Of a stretch of DNA of 64,000 nucleotides, positions 11,505-23,530 are shown in pieces. Source of the DNA: Phyllostachys edulis (Eukaryota > Streptophyta > Magnoliopsida > Poales > Poaceae); NCBI GenBank assembly GCA_036346405.1, contig CM070548.1, positions 88,929,333 through 88,993,332 on the forward strand, read 5' to 3'. Position 1 is the first letter of the stretch. Each line of letters begins with the position of its first letter. The notes beneath the pieces were generated by a model that had not been told where the DNA came from, did no database searches, and saw only the letters and a program-made list of their open reading frames with translations. The position numbers and the translations under genes were made by a program.

Positions 11505-14500
11505 GAATTTGAGGCTTTTTGATCAGTCTTGATAATCAACTGGGTTCCCAGGAAGTAGTGCCGCCATCTTTTCAATGACTCTATAATGGCTAAAGCCTCC
11601 CTATCATAAGTAGACATCGCAGCACCCCTAACTCCCAAGGTTCGGCTGAAGTAGGCGATGGGTCTACCTCTTTGCATCAATACTCCCCCTATTCCAATCC
11701 CGCTGGCATCGGTCTCCAGGGTGAAGACTTCGGTGAAATCTGGTAATACCAAAACGGGTGCAGTTGTCAAGGCAAACTTCAGTTTCTGGAAAGCTTCGTC
11801 TTGAGAGTCTTTCCAATCATACCCATTTTTCTTCAACATATCATGCAAGGGCCGGCAAATGATCCCATAATCTTTGATAAATCTCCTATAATAACCAGTC
11901 ATGCCCAAAAAACTTCTCAATTGCGATATGTCTTTGGGTTTGGGCCATTCAGCAATAACACTGATTTTGTCGGGGTCTGTAGCCACCCCTTCTCCTGAAA
12001 TGATATGTCCCAAATAGCTCACTTGATTGACTGCAATTACACACTTGGTTAATTTGGCGAAAAGCTTATGCTGCCGCAGCAAGCCCAGTACAATATTCAA
12101 GTGCTCCTTATGCTCACTCTCGCTTTTGCTATATATAAGAATGTCATCAAAAAACACCAAGATGAATTTCCTCAAGTGTTGGGCAAAGACATTGTTCATG
12201 AGATTTTGGAATGTAGCGGGTGCATTAGTAAGCCCAAAGGGCATTACTAGGTACTCATAGTGTCCCAAATAGGTGCTGAATGCAGTTTTGTTGATATCGT
12301 TCTTGTTCATTCTAATCTGATGAAAGCCGGACCTGAGGTCCAATTTGCTGAAAACCACTGCCCCATAAAGTTCGTCAAGCAAATCTTCAATAACCGGGAT
12401 TGGGTATTTGTTCTTGACTGTTAATGCATTCAATTTCCTGTAATCAATGCAAAGTCTCCAAGAACCGTCCTTCTTTTTGACTAGAATCGCCGGAGAAGCA
12501 TATGGACTGGAACTCGGTCTGATGATGGAAGATTCCAACAGGTCCTGTATCTGTTGCTCCATCTCGTCTTTTTGCCGATGAGGAACCCTATAGGGTCTGA
12601 GGTTAGGTGGTTCCGAGCCTTCCCTGATAGGGATAGTATGATCGCAGCTCCTCTCGGGAGGTAGTTCAGTAGGTTCTCTGAAAACATCTTGATAAGATTG
12701 CAACAGGGCTTGGTATTGTGGCTGTAAGGTCCCCGGTTTGTTCTCTTTCCTCATAGTCTGCAGCTCGATCATAAAACCAGCTATCCCCTTTGCTGACAAT
12801 TTGTTCAAGTCATTAGGATTCAGTAATCCTATTGTCTCCGGTCTGGTCTGGTCATTTGAAATTAAGGTAACCTTCCCTTCCTTTTTGATGGTCAGGCTCC
12901 TGGTCTTCAGATCTATACTCACAGGGCTGTGTTGATACATCCAATCGCACCCTAATATTACATCATATCCACTCAACCTGAGAATTTTAAAAGAGTTGCG
13001 AAAAACTAGTCCATTAATACCATAGTTCATCTCCGGTACATGTGAACCAGTGAGTATGGTTCCACCCCCAGCTACCACCACTTTGTGCAGATTGTTGTTC
13101 TTAATTTTACACGAAGCCTTGACAGCAAACCTCAAGTCTATAAAGGTATGAGTACTACCACTGTCCAATAAAGCAATTCCTTTCTTTCCTCCAATATCGA
13201 CCAAAAGGGTATAGGTGGTTATCCGGGATGAGCCTTGAATTGCCTGGGCTGAGACTTGCATTTGCATCAATTGTTCTTCCGGTTCTTGTTCCTCCACCAG
13301 GCATTCATTCGGGTTTGAAATTTCTTCTTCTTTCTCGCCACTGTTAAGAGAGATGTCCTCAGTTTCAGAAATCATGAGGTTCACATTTTGATACTGTTTA
13401 CATTTGTGGCCAAAGAACCATTTGCCCCCACAATATTTACACACGCCTGGAGTGAATTGGGTGGGCGGTTTGTTGTCACCTTCCTTCTTCTGAGAGTTAG
13501 GCCCATTCGGATTCTTGTTCTTAACTTGGTGAGCATTATATCCACTTTTCTGAGCATTTGAGGCTGAGCTTGTCATTCCTCTTCTAAACATTGCGCCAGC
13601 CCCTTTCTCCATGTCTTTAGCCATCCAGTAGGCTTCACACAAGTACTGAGGCTTCAAAGGCTTGAGGTAATGTTTGATATCCGGTCTCAGTCCATTGATA
13701 AAGCACTTAACAAAGAAGGGTTCGCTCTGCAGTGGATTTTCGTTTTTATACACTGCCATCAGTTCCTCAAATCTATCTATATAATCAGAAATACTGAGGT
13801 TATACTGTTTCACCGAATGGAAGTTTTCCAAAACCTCATAGCCACTAAACTGAGCAAATCGGTCACACACCATTTTGCAAAAGGCGGGCCAAGGAGGAGG
13901 ATTCCATATTAATCCCGAGCTCCTAATCCAATTATCGGCTCTACCCCCCATGTACATTTGAGCTAGATCGAGTTTGGCTTCATCAGGTACATTGGCCATG
14001 GCGAAGTAAATCTCAATTTGTCTGATCCATTCCAGGGGCTGGTTGCCATCGAACCGAGGGAACTCAATATTAGGACCTCTAGCAATAGACTTATAGAAGT
14101 TGTTTGTCCTTTCGGTGTTAGGATCTGGGTTCCATTGCCTCCCATAGTGAGGATCTCGAAACTGATTTCGGTTGTTCACCGCTGGAGAAACTGGAGTAGC
14201 CGGTTGGGAAATGTTTTGGCCCCAATTCATAGGTGCTGCCGAATGTCCAGTTGGTGGATGATAAGGGTTGGCCTCATGATGGCCATTGAAGTTGACTCCT
14301 TGAGTGCTGTTTACTTGTACCTGGTTTAAGTTCCTTACTCTTCTCAATACCTCTTGTTCAATATCATTTGCTGTTAACAGATCTGCTTGGATTCTAGCAG
14401 CATCTTCATTTCTTCCTAGTTGTTGATGGGTTCCTGATAATCCTTGTAAAAGCGACTCCATTCGGTTCATCTGAGACTGCATACCTTGGAATTGATTTTG

Positions 14501-14617
14501 CAGGTCTCCGATCTGTTGTTGAACTGATTCCGCCTTGTTCTTTGCTTCCATCGCTTCTTGCCTCACCGACGCCAGATCTGAAGATTCATAGTCCGGACGC
14601 GTCGTGGTTTTCGTCAT
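11501..14617 (-). CDS. Gypsy polyprotein, Gag - protease - RT - RNase H part
   Basis: 1038 residues from an ATG about 180 bases downstream of the primer-binding site. Order: coiled-coil-rich N-terminus (~20-70), capsid-like retrotransposon gag domain (~185-320), CCHC-type knuckle CKYCGGKWFFGHKC (~392), aspartic protease LLDSGSTHTFID (~480), reverse transcriptase with FFDDILIYSK (~820; FDD in place of YVDD), and the start of RNase H with ETDASG (~966). It ends prematurely where an A run near 11510-11515 shifts the frame into the downstream part. It otherwise lacks stops over 3.1 kb, which points to recent activity compared with its decayed neighbours. Confidence 0.92.
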   Translation of the reverse strand: MTKTTTRPDYESSDLASVRQEAMEAKNKAESVQQQIGDLQNQFQGMQSQMNRMESLLQGLSGTHQQLGRNEDAARIQADLLTANDIEQEVLRRVRNLNQVQVNSTQGVNFNGHHEANPYHPPTGHSAAPMNWGQNISQPATPVSPAVNNRNQFRDPHYGRQWNPDPNTERTNNFYKSIARGPNIEFPRFDGNQPLEWIRQIEIYFAMANVPDEAKLDLAQMYMGGRADNWIRSSGLIWNPPPWPAFCKMVCDRFAQFSGYEVLENFHSVKQYNLSISDYIDRFEELMAVYKNENPLQSEPFFVKCFINGLRPDIKHYLKPLKPQYLCEAYWMAKDMEKGAGAMFRRGMTSSASNAQKSGYNAHQVKNKNPNGPNSQKKEGDNKPPTQFTPGVCKYCGGKWFFGHKCKQYQNVNLMISETEDISLNSGEKEEEISNPNECLVEEQEPEEQLMQMQVSAQAIQGSSRITTYTLLVDIGGKKGIALLDSGSTHTFIDLRFAVKASCKIKNNNLHKVVVAGGGTILTGSHVPEMNYGINGLVFRNSFKILRLSGYDVILGCDWMYQHSPVSIDLKTRSLTIKKEGKVTLISNDQTRPETIGLLNPNDLNKLSAKGIAGFMIELQTMRKENKPGTLQPQYQALLQSYQDVFREPTELPPERSCDHTIPIREGSEPPNLRPYRVPHRQKDEMEQQIQDLLESSIIRPSSSPYASPAILVKKKDGSWRLCIDYRKLNALTVKNKYPIPVIEDLLDELYGAVVFSKLDLRSGFHQIRMNKNDINKTAFSTYLGHYEYLVMPFGLTNAPATFQNLMNNVFAQHLRKFILVFFDDILIYSKSESEHKEHLNIVLGLLRQHKLFAKLTKCVIAVNQVSYLGHIISGEGVATDPDKISVIAEWPKPKDISQLRSFLGMTGYYRRFIKDYGIICRPLHDMLKKNGYDWKDSQDEAFQKLKFALTTAPVLVLPDFTEVFTLETDASGIGIGGVLMQRGRPIAYFSRTLGVRGAAMSTYDREALAIIESLKRWRHYFLGTQLIIKTDQKASNS

Positions 14618-14794
14618 TTGGTTCCGCTAGCGAGTCGAGAGCTCAGTTCAGGAATTTTACCAAGGAACAGGCCCCGAACCTTCACTCGATCTCGATCTCC
14701 ACCGCCGCCCAGTTCCGATTAGATTGGGGATTTTACAGCGACCACTGTCAGCCAACCCAATCAACCAAACGCCGCTTCCGTCGCCCGAGATCTC

Positions 14795-14807
14795 GGCTCT
14801 GATACCA
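14795..14807 (-). promoter_or_regulatory. Primer-binding site of the chromovirus element
   Basis: The minus strand reads TGGTATCAGAGCC, a perfect match to the complement of the initiator tRNA-Met 3' end, three bases from the 5' LTR. Confidence 0.9.
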
Positions 14808-14810
14808 ATT

Positions 14811-15202
14811 TGTCAGATCCCAAGGTTTGGAATCTGATTATCTGAAGAAAGTGGCGATTTAGAGGGGAAAGTGTCCTGCTACTTCTAAGCTAAGACAAAC
14901 TAATAGTTGGCATAAAATGGTCGATGCCGTTTTTCTTTCCATAGCTGAGATTAAGTAGCTTACAACTGGGTGAAAGCAGGTAAAAGTAAAAGCTGTAACA
15001 GATAAGTTAAACTGAATTCAGTTACTATTTGCGGTAAGAAAAGCTAACAGACGTAAACAGTAAATACTAGGACTATTCCTGTCCATGGATCTTTAAGTGA
15101 AACGGTATTCCACGATCTCGTCCAGTCCCTTCATCATAAACCTCGTGCTTCATCTCCTATCTCGAACCGACGGCCAAGGCATCAACTTGAATCGAATTGA
15201 CA
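14811..15202 (-). repeat. 5' LTR of the chromovirus element
   Basis: Matches 9455-9849. The last ~25 bases before the outer edge carry several small deletions relative to the other copy. Confidence 0.85.
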
Positions 15203-17831
15203 GCGGACGGAGGCTGCCACGCCAAGACGAAGCCTGAAGCGAGGAGGAGGAGAAGCTGGGAAGGCGTCAAGGGCGACGGAGAAGCGGGCAGGGGAGAAGC
15301 TTGGGCATCGAGCCGGATCTCGAGGGGCACGCCGAGGCGCAGGATCTGCAGGCCAAAGCCCAGAGGGCAGGAGCGGCGTGGCCGAGGCATGTGGCGCAGC
15401 AGCGGCGACGGGCCGAGGTGGCGGTCAGGGCGGCACTAAGGGGCCGAGCCATGGACTTTCCCCCTGGCAGCTTGGTGAGAAGTGGGAGAGAGTTTGAGAG
15501 AGAGTAAGGAGAGGTTGGGGGTAGAAGATGAGGAGCTTTGGATTTGTGGCTGTGTGAGTGTGCGTGTGTGGGTTAAGCGTGGGTGTGTGCGTGTGTTTTC
15601 TGGTTAGGCCGAATGGGTGTGTGGGTGAGTTAGAGACAGAGAGATTAGGGGAGGGTATAGAGTAGAAATTAGATTAAGGAAGGATTAGATCTGTGTAGCC
15701 TTTATATTAATTGTTGTATTAACGTGTTCTTTTCAGTAGCCTTGGTAGATAATTTAGCCTTTAGATGTTTAATTATTGCTATTAACTTAGATCTAATCTA
15801 ATTAACCAATTTGTATTTAACCTGTGAATTAAAATTGCTAGATAAATCGGATAGTCGTTAATTTTGTTGTTAGTAAAATAACTAGATTGTGTATCATTAG
15901 TGTTTATTCCGGTAGCTTGAGCTAGTTAATTTTGTTAGTTTAATCCATCAAGCGTGGACCACAGGTTGTCGACTGTAGTACGCGTTGCCGATAGAACGAT
16001 TTTTGGTTAAGTGCTAACTTAGTGTAGATCTCGAAAAAGTTTTAATTAAATTAAAATGGTACTAACCCTTAGTAGTCACTAACTTAGATATTATGTATCA
16101 CTCAAAAATTTACTACGTATTTACTTATATTATTATTCGTATCCGTTTTGCTACAGACGACGTTCCGCGCCAACTAAGATTGACCTGAAGTTTCACAAGA
16201 CCGACTGCCCTATGCATACGAAGGCAAGCGACCCTCTTGAACAATAATATAGCTACTTTAAATGTAAACCGTATCTTGCACTATTATACTTATTGCATCA
16301 AAACCGTTTCTCAAAAATTAAATTTAATGAATGAGATAATGATGATTAAAATGAACTTGAATGAATGAGAATTGATGATATGAGATAAGAATGAGGAAAG
16401 AAAGAAATATGAGATTATTATGGCTGGTAAAGGGGGCCCTTGGCAGGTAAGATTTGAGGCAAGGCAGTGGGACCCTTTACATATGGTTACGATATAAGGA
16501 CCAACAAACTCTTGCTCGGTCAGATGCTGTAAAATCAGTACCAACCATTTTCCCGTTTCGGCGGGCAGAAAATGCTACCATGTTACGTGACTATGCTCTC
16601 CACAATGGGTAAGTAATAGGTATGAGTGTGTGTGATGGAGGAACCCAGAACCGTGAGGAGAGACCGGAAGTGGAGGATCCAAGGTACTATAGCGCTAAGG
16701 TGGAGTGTTGGGTGCAGGATAGAAGCTGTCCCCAACTAACATTGTTGGAACTCGGTGGAAGACTGGGTGCGCTCAGGACACCGACGGAAAGTAATGGATG
16801 GAGAAATTAATTCACGTAACTGGGAAAACGTTCTGTATTCTGATCTCGAACCCGCATCAAAGGAAATGCGGTGAACCCTGTTTACAGAGAGTTCAGAATA
16901 GCTATGGGTAAAGTGGTACAAAGCCTGCGCAGTGCTATACAAATCATGAATTCATGTTAGTCTCCAGGATTGGAGTCTACGGGAACCACAGGGGGTCTAT
17001 CGTCTCTCCGAGTGACTATTAGTGTTTTCAAAACTAAAATTTGCCAACTAAATGTTTTAATGATTATTTTCTAAATTGAGATGACTTAGAAAATATGATA
17101 ACAACTAGAATTAGTCATCCCCTGCATTCTTTGCTATTAATGCTTGCTGAGTACACTCGTGTACTCAACCTTGTTAGTATTCTCCTTTGTAGATCCTAGT
17201 CCGGCTCGGGAGCTATCCCTAGTGGGGCGAAGGATAATGCAGGTACCGAAGCAATTGCAGGAGGAGAAGGCGCAGACTACGAGGACCAGGGCAAAACGGG
17301 CGCTAGGTTTGACGTGTGGGACGAATAGACGGCCATTACTTCGTGGTTTGCGAGAAGCTTTAGGAGCTCCTTAGTAGTCAGATAATATTTGTACTAAGAA
17401 CCATAGCCTGGCGTGGCTATTACTGGAATAAAGGTACAGTTTCTATCTTATTGTTCTGCTACGTAACCCTGATAAAGACTTACTATTCGTTGGAGCGGTG
17501 TTTTACTGAGCAAACGAATAGTAATCCGTATGCCTAAGTGTGATTACCCTTAGGGTAATGACACGGGGCGTCACAGAACCAAATCATTTCTCTTGACTAG
17601 TCAAATATCACAATGTGTAAAGCAAGCATGGAAGGTCTGAGCTAATACTAATTTCATCATATCATAAGCCATAGGGATTGGATGGTGCCCACTTCGATTG
17701 AATGTTGCAGCGGAGCGACCACGAATTTTTTTTAAATAATATTTTTTTTAAAACAAAATTACAAAAATATATAATCGCCCCCAAAAAATTACAGAAATGA
17801 GTTCCTATCGCCAGTTGAAATGGCGGCAGAA

Positions 17832-17857
17832 CCTATCGCCATTTCAATGGCGATAGG
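17832..17857. repeat. Perfect palindromic subterminal repeat of MULE 2
   Basis: Two perfect 12-base arms (CCTATCGCCATT and AATGGCGATAGG) around a 2-base centre. A 27-base equivalent lies at 24901-24927 near the other end. Several imperfect copies fill the surrounding ~180 bp. Confidence 0.85.
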
Positions 17858-20249
17858 AACCCCTCGTCTCGCCTCGCCGCCGGTTCAACTACCTATCGCC
17901 AGATTGAAATGGCGATAGGTTCTGTCGCCATTTCAATCGGCGATAGGTTCTTGTCGCCATTGAAATGGCGCATGTGTTCCTCTCAACCCTAATTTGCAAG
18001 TCCACTTTACATACTTATGATTTTTATAAATTTTAACGGTACAAAATCTATTAATCTCGCAATAACAATTTATAATGATCGTATGTTGTTCTAGTGCGGT
18101 GAATTTCTGTAGAATTTTACGAGGGCGTTTGAGATATTAATTATTCGTAGTATCTGAAGCTAAGTGATATTACGATGATGCGAATAACACGGAAGAATGG
18201 AATCTGAAACATGCTACTAAAAAGAGATTTGAAACATGAGACTAGCATAATAAGAGTTGTTCATATATTAATATTTACATGGTATGGTGATATTTGAAGG
18301 ACCAAATATCTCTTGGCGGCCCTCTTGGGGCACACTCCGTGTCGCCTGGCCTCTGCTGCGACGGTCCGAGTATGTGAGAGGTTCAGCGGGATGGTGGCCG
18401 ACCGAGACGAGTAGTCCGAGGTGGTGTCGCGAGGGGCCTCCTCCTCTGTCGAGACCGAATCGGCGCGATGACCATTGCACTGTACTCCTCCACGAAGACA
18501 TCATGTACCAAGGGCTCGCGTGTACCAAGCTCGTAGTCTCGCGTGCCTGAGCGACAGTCCGTCGGCGCTTCGCTAGATAAGCCTCTCCATAGTGTACGGT
18601 GTCCAAATGACGCGGTCATCGGTCACCGATCGAACATCGCGATGTACTCCGTAAGACCCTCGTGAAGTGATCGGCGTGAAGGTGACTGTGCAATAGAACA
18701 CCGCAAACTTAGCACACCAAATTGTGATTACAATACATAAAAATAATCATAAAACTAACCCGTCGTGGCACCAAACCGTGTTTACGGTGGGCAGTCCACC
18801 TAAATGCCGCCGCAATGTACAAACCGATCGATATCGTGCTCAAGTCCAGCTGTGGTCGTCCGATTTGGAAACGCTCGAAGGACCATAGCTGCAGAAGTAG
18901 TGGACATCCGGAGAGGATGGAGTTGTCCTAGGTACGGTGGCACGCGTCGCACAGTGCGCGGTACGTCACGCAAAGTACGGCCGGACCCCAGGCGTAGGAG
19001 GGGATGTCATCAATCTCCATGTTGGCCACCTCGTGTGCGTACCGGACGTAGTGCTTGTCGACTCTGTCTCCGTGGGACCCTAGAAACATGACCCACCGAA
19101 CAACCATAGCGGTAGGCCTCAAAGTGCCTCCTAACAACCACGGCCCCCGCGCCAAGCGCCATACGCTCGGTCGCAAGAAGAAATGTAGAATTCATTGAAC
19201 AAGGTTCACATCGAATTTAAGCGAGATGACAATAATTACAAATACTTACGAGAACCGGCAGATCCACTTCAATGTCGGCCCGTCATTTCTTGAACTTCGG
19301 TGTAGTTCTTTGCCGTGGCGGCAAAGACATCGTGGAACCTCGCTAGGAGGTCAGTGCGCCACGTGTCCGAGACGTTGTACGCTGCCAGGGGGCGGCCTGC
19401 GCATGGCAACCCGAGCAGGAAGCTCACGTCCTGCAGCGTCGGCGTCATCTCCCCGCACAGAAGGTGGAACGTGTGCGTCTCTGGCCTCCAGCGGTCAACC
19501 AACGCCGTCGGCGGCGCTCGTCGTTTAAAACGCCTAGACGTACGACCACCACTACGGTCCTGATCATCCTCAAAAGTCGCCTCCACCATCCTAGCTAGTG
19601 CAAGGAGTCCTGTCGCTCTCAATCTGCGTCAAAACGATTAAGAATAAACGTGAATGCACGCAAAGTAGTCATACCGCGATTGAGTGTATTAAAACTAGAA
19701 TTTTTTTAAATAATCTATTTTTATTCTAAAATACAAAAATAATACCGCTTAATTTTTTTTTTACAAAAATAATCGCGTGTCGCCGCACGGTTGGGCGATT
19801 TTCTCAAGTCGCCTAACCGCTGCGGCGACAATCCCCAAGTCGCCTCCCATTGGGCGACTAGAGCGTGGCTCGATGTAGTCGCTAACGGATGTGCGACTAG
19901 AGATAAGTCGCGTAGTGGGTGGGCGATTTAGTTCAAGTCACCCAACCAAAGGCGATTCAAGCCGCTAAACACGAAATTATGTAAATCCAATTGGAATATT
20001 TGTGTTAAAATAGATATTACATTTTGTAGGTATTGTATTTAGCAAATCGTATAATATGATGTTATTTTTGTAAAGATAAAAGTGTGGTGACAACGTTGGT
20101 TGGTCTTTCTTATTTTAAGTAGAATATGAAGGGTACGAAATATGTCGGACTCATAATAACATTTTGTGATCGTCAGATATTGTTGTAGTCGTTAAATTTC
20201 AGAGAATTTTATGAGGACGATTGAGATAGTAATGAATGGTAGTCTTGGG

Positions 20250-22824
20250 GCCCGCTAAGTCGCTCAACAGATCAGAGCTCGGCAGTGCGAGCTCACCCCT
20301 GGGCCTCCCGGTGCTTCCGCTGGTAAAGATCCACGTCGTCGTGCGTCCTCGTCTTGCAGGGAGAAGGCACGCGTCGGCCAGTAAAACAAGACTGCATGGC
20401 AAGTAATGTTAATCTCTACAATATATCGACGATCGCCAACTCGAAGAGAGAAACGCGACCGGTGGTATGCATAGTCGCGGCCGTCATACCCACCATCTCG
20501 TCCGGACGGGTCGGCGATGAAAACATACTGCCCTGACGCTCTTTGGTACGTGTCCTGGAACGACGCCGGTGGCGGTGGCTGTGGCGGTGGGGGTGTGTAC
20601 CGACGTGCCCACCCGGACCCTCCGGCTTGCCAGCGCAGCGCGCAAGAGGAGGCAAAAGCGCAGCGGGCACGGGACGCGTGGGCGTGCCCGAGCTCGCCGA
20701 CCTATGCACCGACGAGGCCACCTCCCGGACCGACGAGCCCACCTCCTGCACCGACGAGGCCACCTCTCAGATCGCCCCGCATGACGTCGGCGCCACGCAT
20801 CGCCTCGCCAGATCAGAGGTCCGACGAACAAAGCGCACTAGCTCGTCGCTGCGTGACCTCTCGCGATCAATGCCGATCTGCCCAGATCGATCGTCCGTCG
20901 TCGCCGCAACCCCGACGTTGATGTCTGTCTGCAAGGAGTATGTCAAAGCGTCAAACCTATAATTCAGGTAACAGTACGAAGACATTTTCAAACACGATTT
21001 TACGTACCACGAGGTGCACATTCCGCGCTAAGTGCAGAGGGTAGGCGTCGGTCGATCTTGTCTTCGCACGCGAAGCGGGAGGGTCGACGACATGCACCAC
21101 TGGTGCGTGTCTCGTGGGTGTACCAAATAAGGTACTCGTCAGACGATTGGGGTCAGACGGGCCGCCCTCGCACGCCTTGATCCTCATGGGCGTTCGCCCA
21201 CTGTGCCACCCACGGCTCCATCTTGCCCGGCCACTGCGTCGTAGTGCCACCCCTCCTACTATGCCTGCGAAACGTACCATTGCAATTGGAAGTCATCGCA
21301 CGAAATGTCAAAACATATGTTAACATGTGTTGCATGTAACTCATGCGTGGGTCGACTCAGCACCCTCGCCCCAACGGAATCGAACAACTCGACGGAGGTC
21401 GAATGGCGCATCACCCGTGCATCGCGTAGTCCTCCACGAACACGCCGAAGACGAAGCTTCTCTGCGTTCGCCAAGACGCCCGGCCGCACCAAAGACAGTG
21501 AAGACAGCCCGCTGAGCACGGCCTCCGTCTCTCGATCGAGTACGGCTCGGCCACGCCGTCGGCGGTGAGACGGTCCACCGCTCCACAAAGTGCTCAGAGG
21601 ACGCACGCGTGACTGCGATGTGCATCTTGCGGCTCGCGAGCCAAAACAATGGTTACAAAGGATTACATGTAATACGATCAGAGAAAATATACAGGAAATA
21701 TGTACCCGTCTCACGCACCAAAGGACTCTCGATCGGCCACCCACCGCGTCCCCATGGTACATGTCCGCGCCAGACGGTCCGAGTCTATCAAGATGGGCGT
21801 CCGAGAGAGAAGCGCTTCGAGCGACCACAGTTGCAGCAGAGGGGGCACTGTGAGGATAGATGCGGCTTCGCCCTACAAAGACGATCGCACATGCCGCGTG
21901 ATACGCGCGCAAGTACGGCCGATCCTCAATCGATCTCTAGCTCCTCGCCGTCGGCGATGGCCCTCGCGTACCCACGAGGCCAGGCGTCGACGGAGTCACC
22001 GTGGCTCTTGGTAAACAAGACCACCAAGAGCCACAACAGTACGCCCAGATGTCGCGACACACGGTCGACGGTGGGCTCTGGGACCATCCGCCGACCTCAG
22101 TAAACGAATAATTAGTAAGCCCGTCATATGGCTAGGCCTCAATGAATCGCTAAACATGGAAAGTAGGTACTATACTTACCGGAATCGCGAAGCCACCGCA
22201 GGGCGGGCCATGCCATTGTTGTTCGAGAAGTCGGCACGAGGCGTGACCTCCGCCCAAGAACGCTCGAAACTCGCCCAACAGGCATCGCGCGATCCACACC
22301 GCGTCCGTGAGAATGCAGCGCCTCTGCGATAGGCAAGCCGAAAAAGATCGCGACATCTCGCAGAAGTCGGAGCCATCTCCCGAAGGGAGGTGGAAGGTGT
22401 GCGTCTTTGGTCGCTAACGGTCCACCAGGCGGCCAGAGCGACCGGTCGAATGGGAATCGTCGTGACCGCCGGACCGGCTGAACCTCCCCATCGTCATCGA
22501 CTGGACCGCCGTCCTCTTCGGTGGCCTCTACCATCCGTCGCGAGTGGTAGAAGGCCGAACGCAGCTCGACCTACAAAGCACGAAGAAGTAAGTACATAGT
22601 GGACATACGATACAAAAAAGTGACAAATTTGCGGACAAACCTCTCTACCCGGCGTGGGTCTAGTCTCCAAGCCGTCGGGTGTCCGCGTCTGAACCACCCC
22701 CCAACTCGGCCAGCGTCGTCCCGCCAACCGGATCGGCACACGACGGCTCGCAGCGGTCAAGACGTCGACCAACCGTCCAAAGCAGACTAAAATGCCAATC
22801 CGAACCACTGTGATCTTGAGCCAT
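20250..22824 (-). pseudogene. Plant mobile domain gene of MULE 3, heavily decayed
   Basis: A plausible start is the ATG at 22824 (MAQDHSGSDW...). The recognisable PMD core is in the frame 22534-22139: a frameshifted counterpart of the 'RWRPETHTFH' region, then 'LLRDVAIFFGLPIAEAL', which aligns with the same position in the MULE 2 gene. Downstream frames (to about 20416) are fragmentary and end in a repeated Ser/Val-rich 'SVREVASSV' segment. GC content is high compared with its non-coding surroundings. Because the core differs clearly from the MULE 2 gene, this is a separate PMD subfamily and not a recent duplicate. Confidence 0.7.
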
Positions 22825-23207
22825 ACCGCAAATTAAGAAATTAAAAGCATTCATATTACTTACACATTTAAATTATACTCCAATGGCATTACACTTTGCC
22901 CCAACATAATGACATTATTTTTCCTATGAAAGGCTATATTACGTTAACGCCTATACCGATCGCTATGGATTGCGTAAATATTTAATACATCATCGTTACT
23001 ATGCATATTTATAATGGGTGAAGCTTTGGGAAAAAACAAAATTTGACATGTTTGATAATCCAACGTGTTTGGAACCATGTATCGTGTATTTAACATTCTA
23101 TAAACTAGCATTTGCGAATGCATCGCGTTATCGACATGTTTATCATTATATAAACAAGCATTTACAAAAGTAACATATACGCAATTAGCGCAGCACGCAC
23201 AATAGTA

Positions 23208-23530
23208 CACTATGTCACTATACATAAAATTGCTAACATGCCATCTCTATATAATTGCTAACACTATGTGACTATACATAAAATTGCTAACATGCCATCT
23301 CTATATAATTGCTAACACTATGTCACTATACATAAAATTGCTAACATGCCATCTCTATATAATTGCTAACACTATGTCATTATACATAAAATTGCTAACA
23401 CTATATGCCATCTCTAAATAATTGCTAACACTATGTCGCTATACATAAAATTGCTAACACTATATGCCATCTCTAATTAATTGCTAACACTATGTCACTA
23501 TACATAAAATTGCTAACACTATTTGCTAAC
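23208..23530. repeat. 54-60 bp tandem repeat in MULE 3
   Basis: About six head-to-tail copies of a 54-bp unit containing 'gtcactatacataaaattg' and 'ccatctctatataattgc'. Later copies carry an extra 'actat' and are 59-60 bp. It lies between the 5' end of the MULE 3 PMD gene and its right terminal region. Confidence 0.9.

Larger units (their letters stand above)
9455..15202 (-). mobile_element. Chromovirus-type gypsy retrotransposon, nearly intact, nested in the solo LTR
   Basis: LTRs at 9455-9849 and 14811-15202 (TGTCAGA...TGACA) flank a 5-kb interior read on the minus strand. The 5' LTR is followed by a primer-binding site at 14795-14807, and a purine tract (plus-strand 'ttcttcccccttaacc') precedes the 3' LTR. 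The 4-mer GCGG flanks both ends (9451-9454 and 15203-15206). Gag, protease, reverse transcriptase, RNase H, integrase and a C-terminal chromodomain-like segment are all present in order, with one frameshift. The two LTRs differ clearly, mostly in their outer third, so the insertion is not very recent. Confidence 0.9.
8119..17575 (+). mobile_element. Solo LTR (~3.7 kb), split by a nested gypsy element
   Basis: The unit begins TGTGAGAACC at 8119 and ends GGCGTCACA at 17575. The 5-bp sequence GAACC occurs immediately outside both ends (8114-8118 and 17576-17580), a perfect target-site duplication. Without the nested element at 9455-15202 the length is about 3.7 kb. No gag or pol sequence lies in the remaining parts, as expected after LTR-LTR recombination of a long-LTR grass gypsy element. 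The 3' part contains the 'gctgagtacactcgtgtactc' type motif (near 17145) seen in such LTRs. It lies in the intron of the cp31-like pseudogene. Confidence 0.85.

Noticed and set aside
14795..14807. tRNA-Met-like sequence (also at 7314, 40448 and 51054)
   Set aside because: These are retrotransposon primer-binding sites, only 13 bases long, not tRNA genes.
20517..20962. Overlapping 115-139 residue frames on both strands
   Set aside because: GC-rich region open in several phases; inside the decayed PMD gene, so these are not separate genes.
23208..23530. Regular repeats resembling a CRISPR array
   Set aside because: The units are head-to-tail without unique spacers, in a plant transposon; it is a minisatellite.
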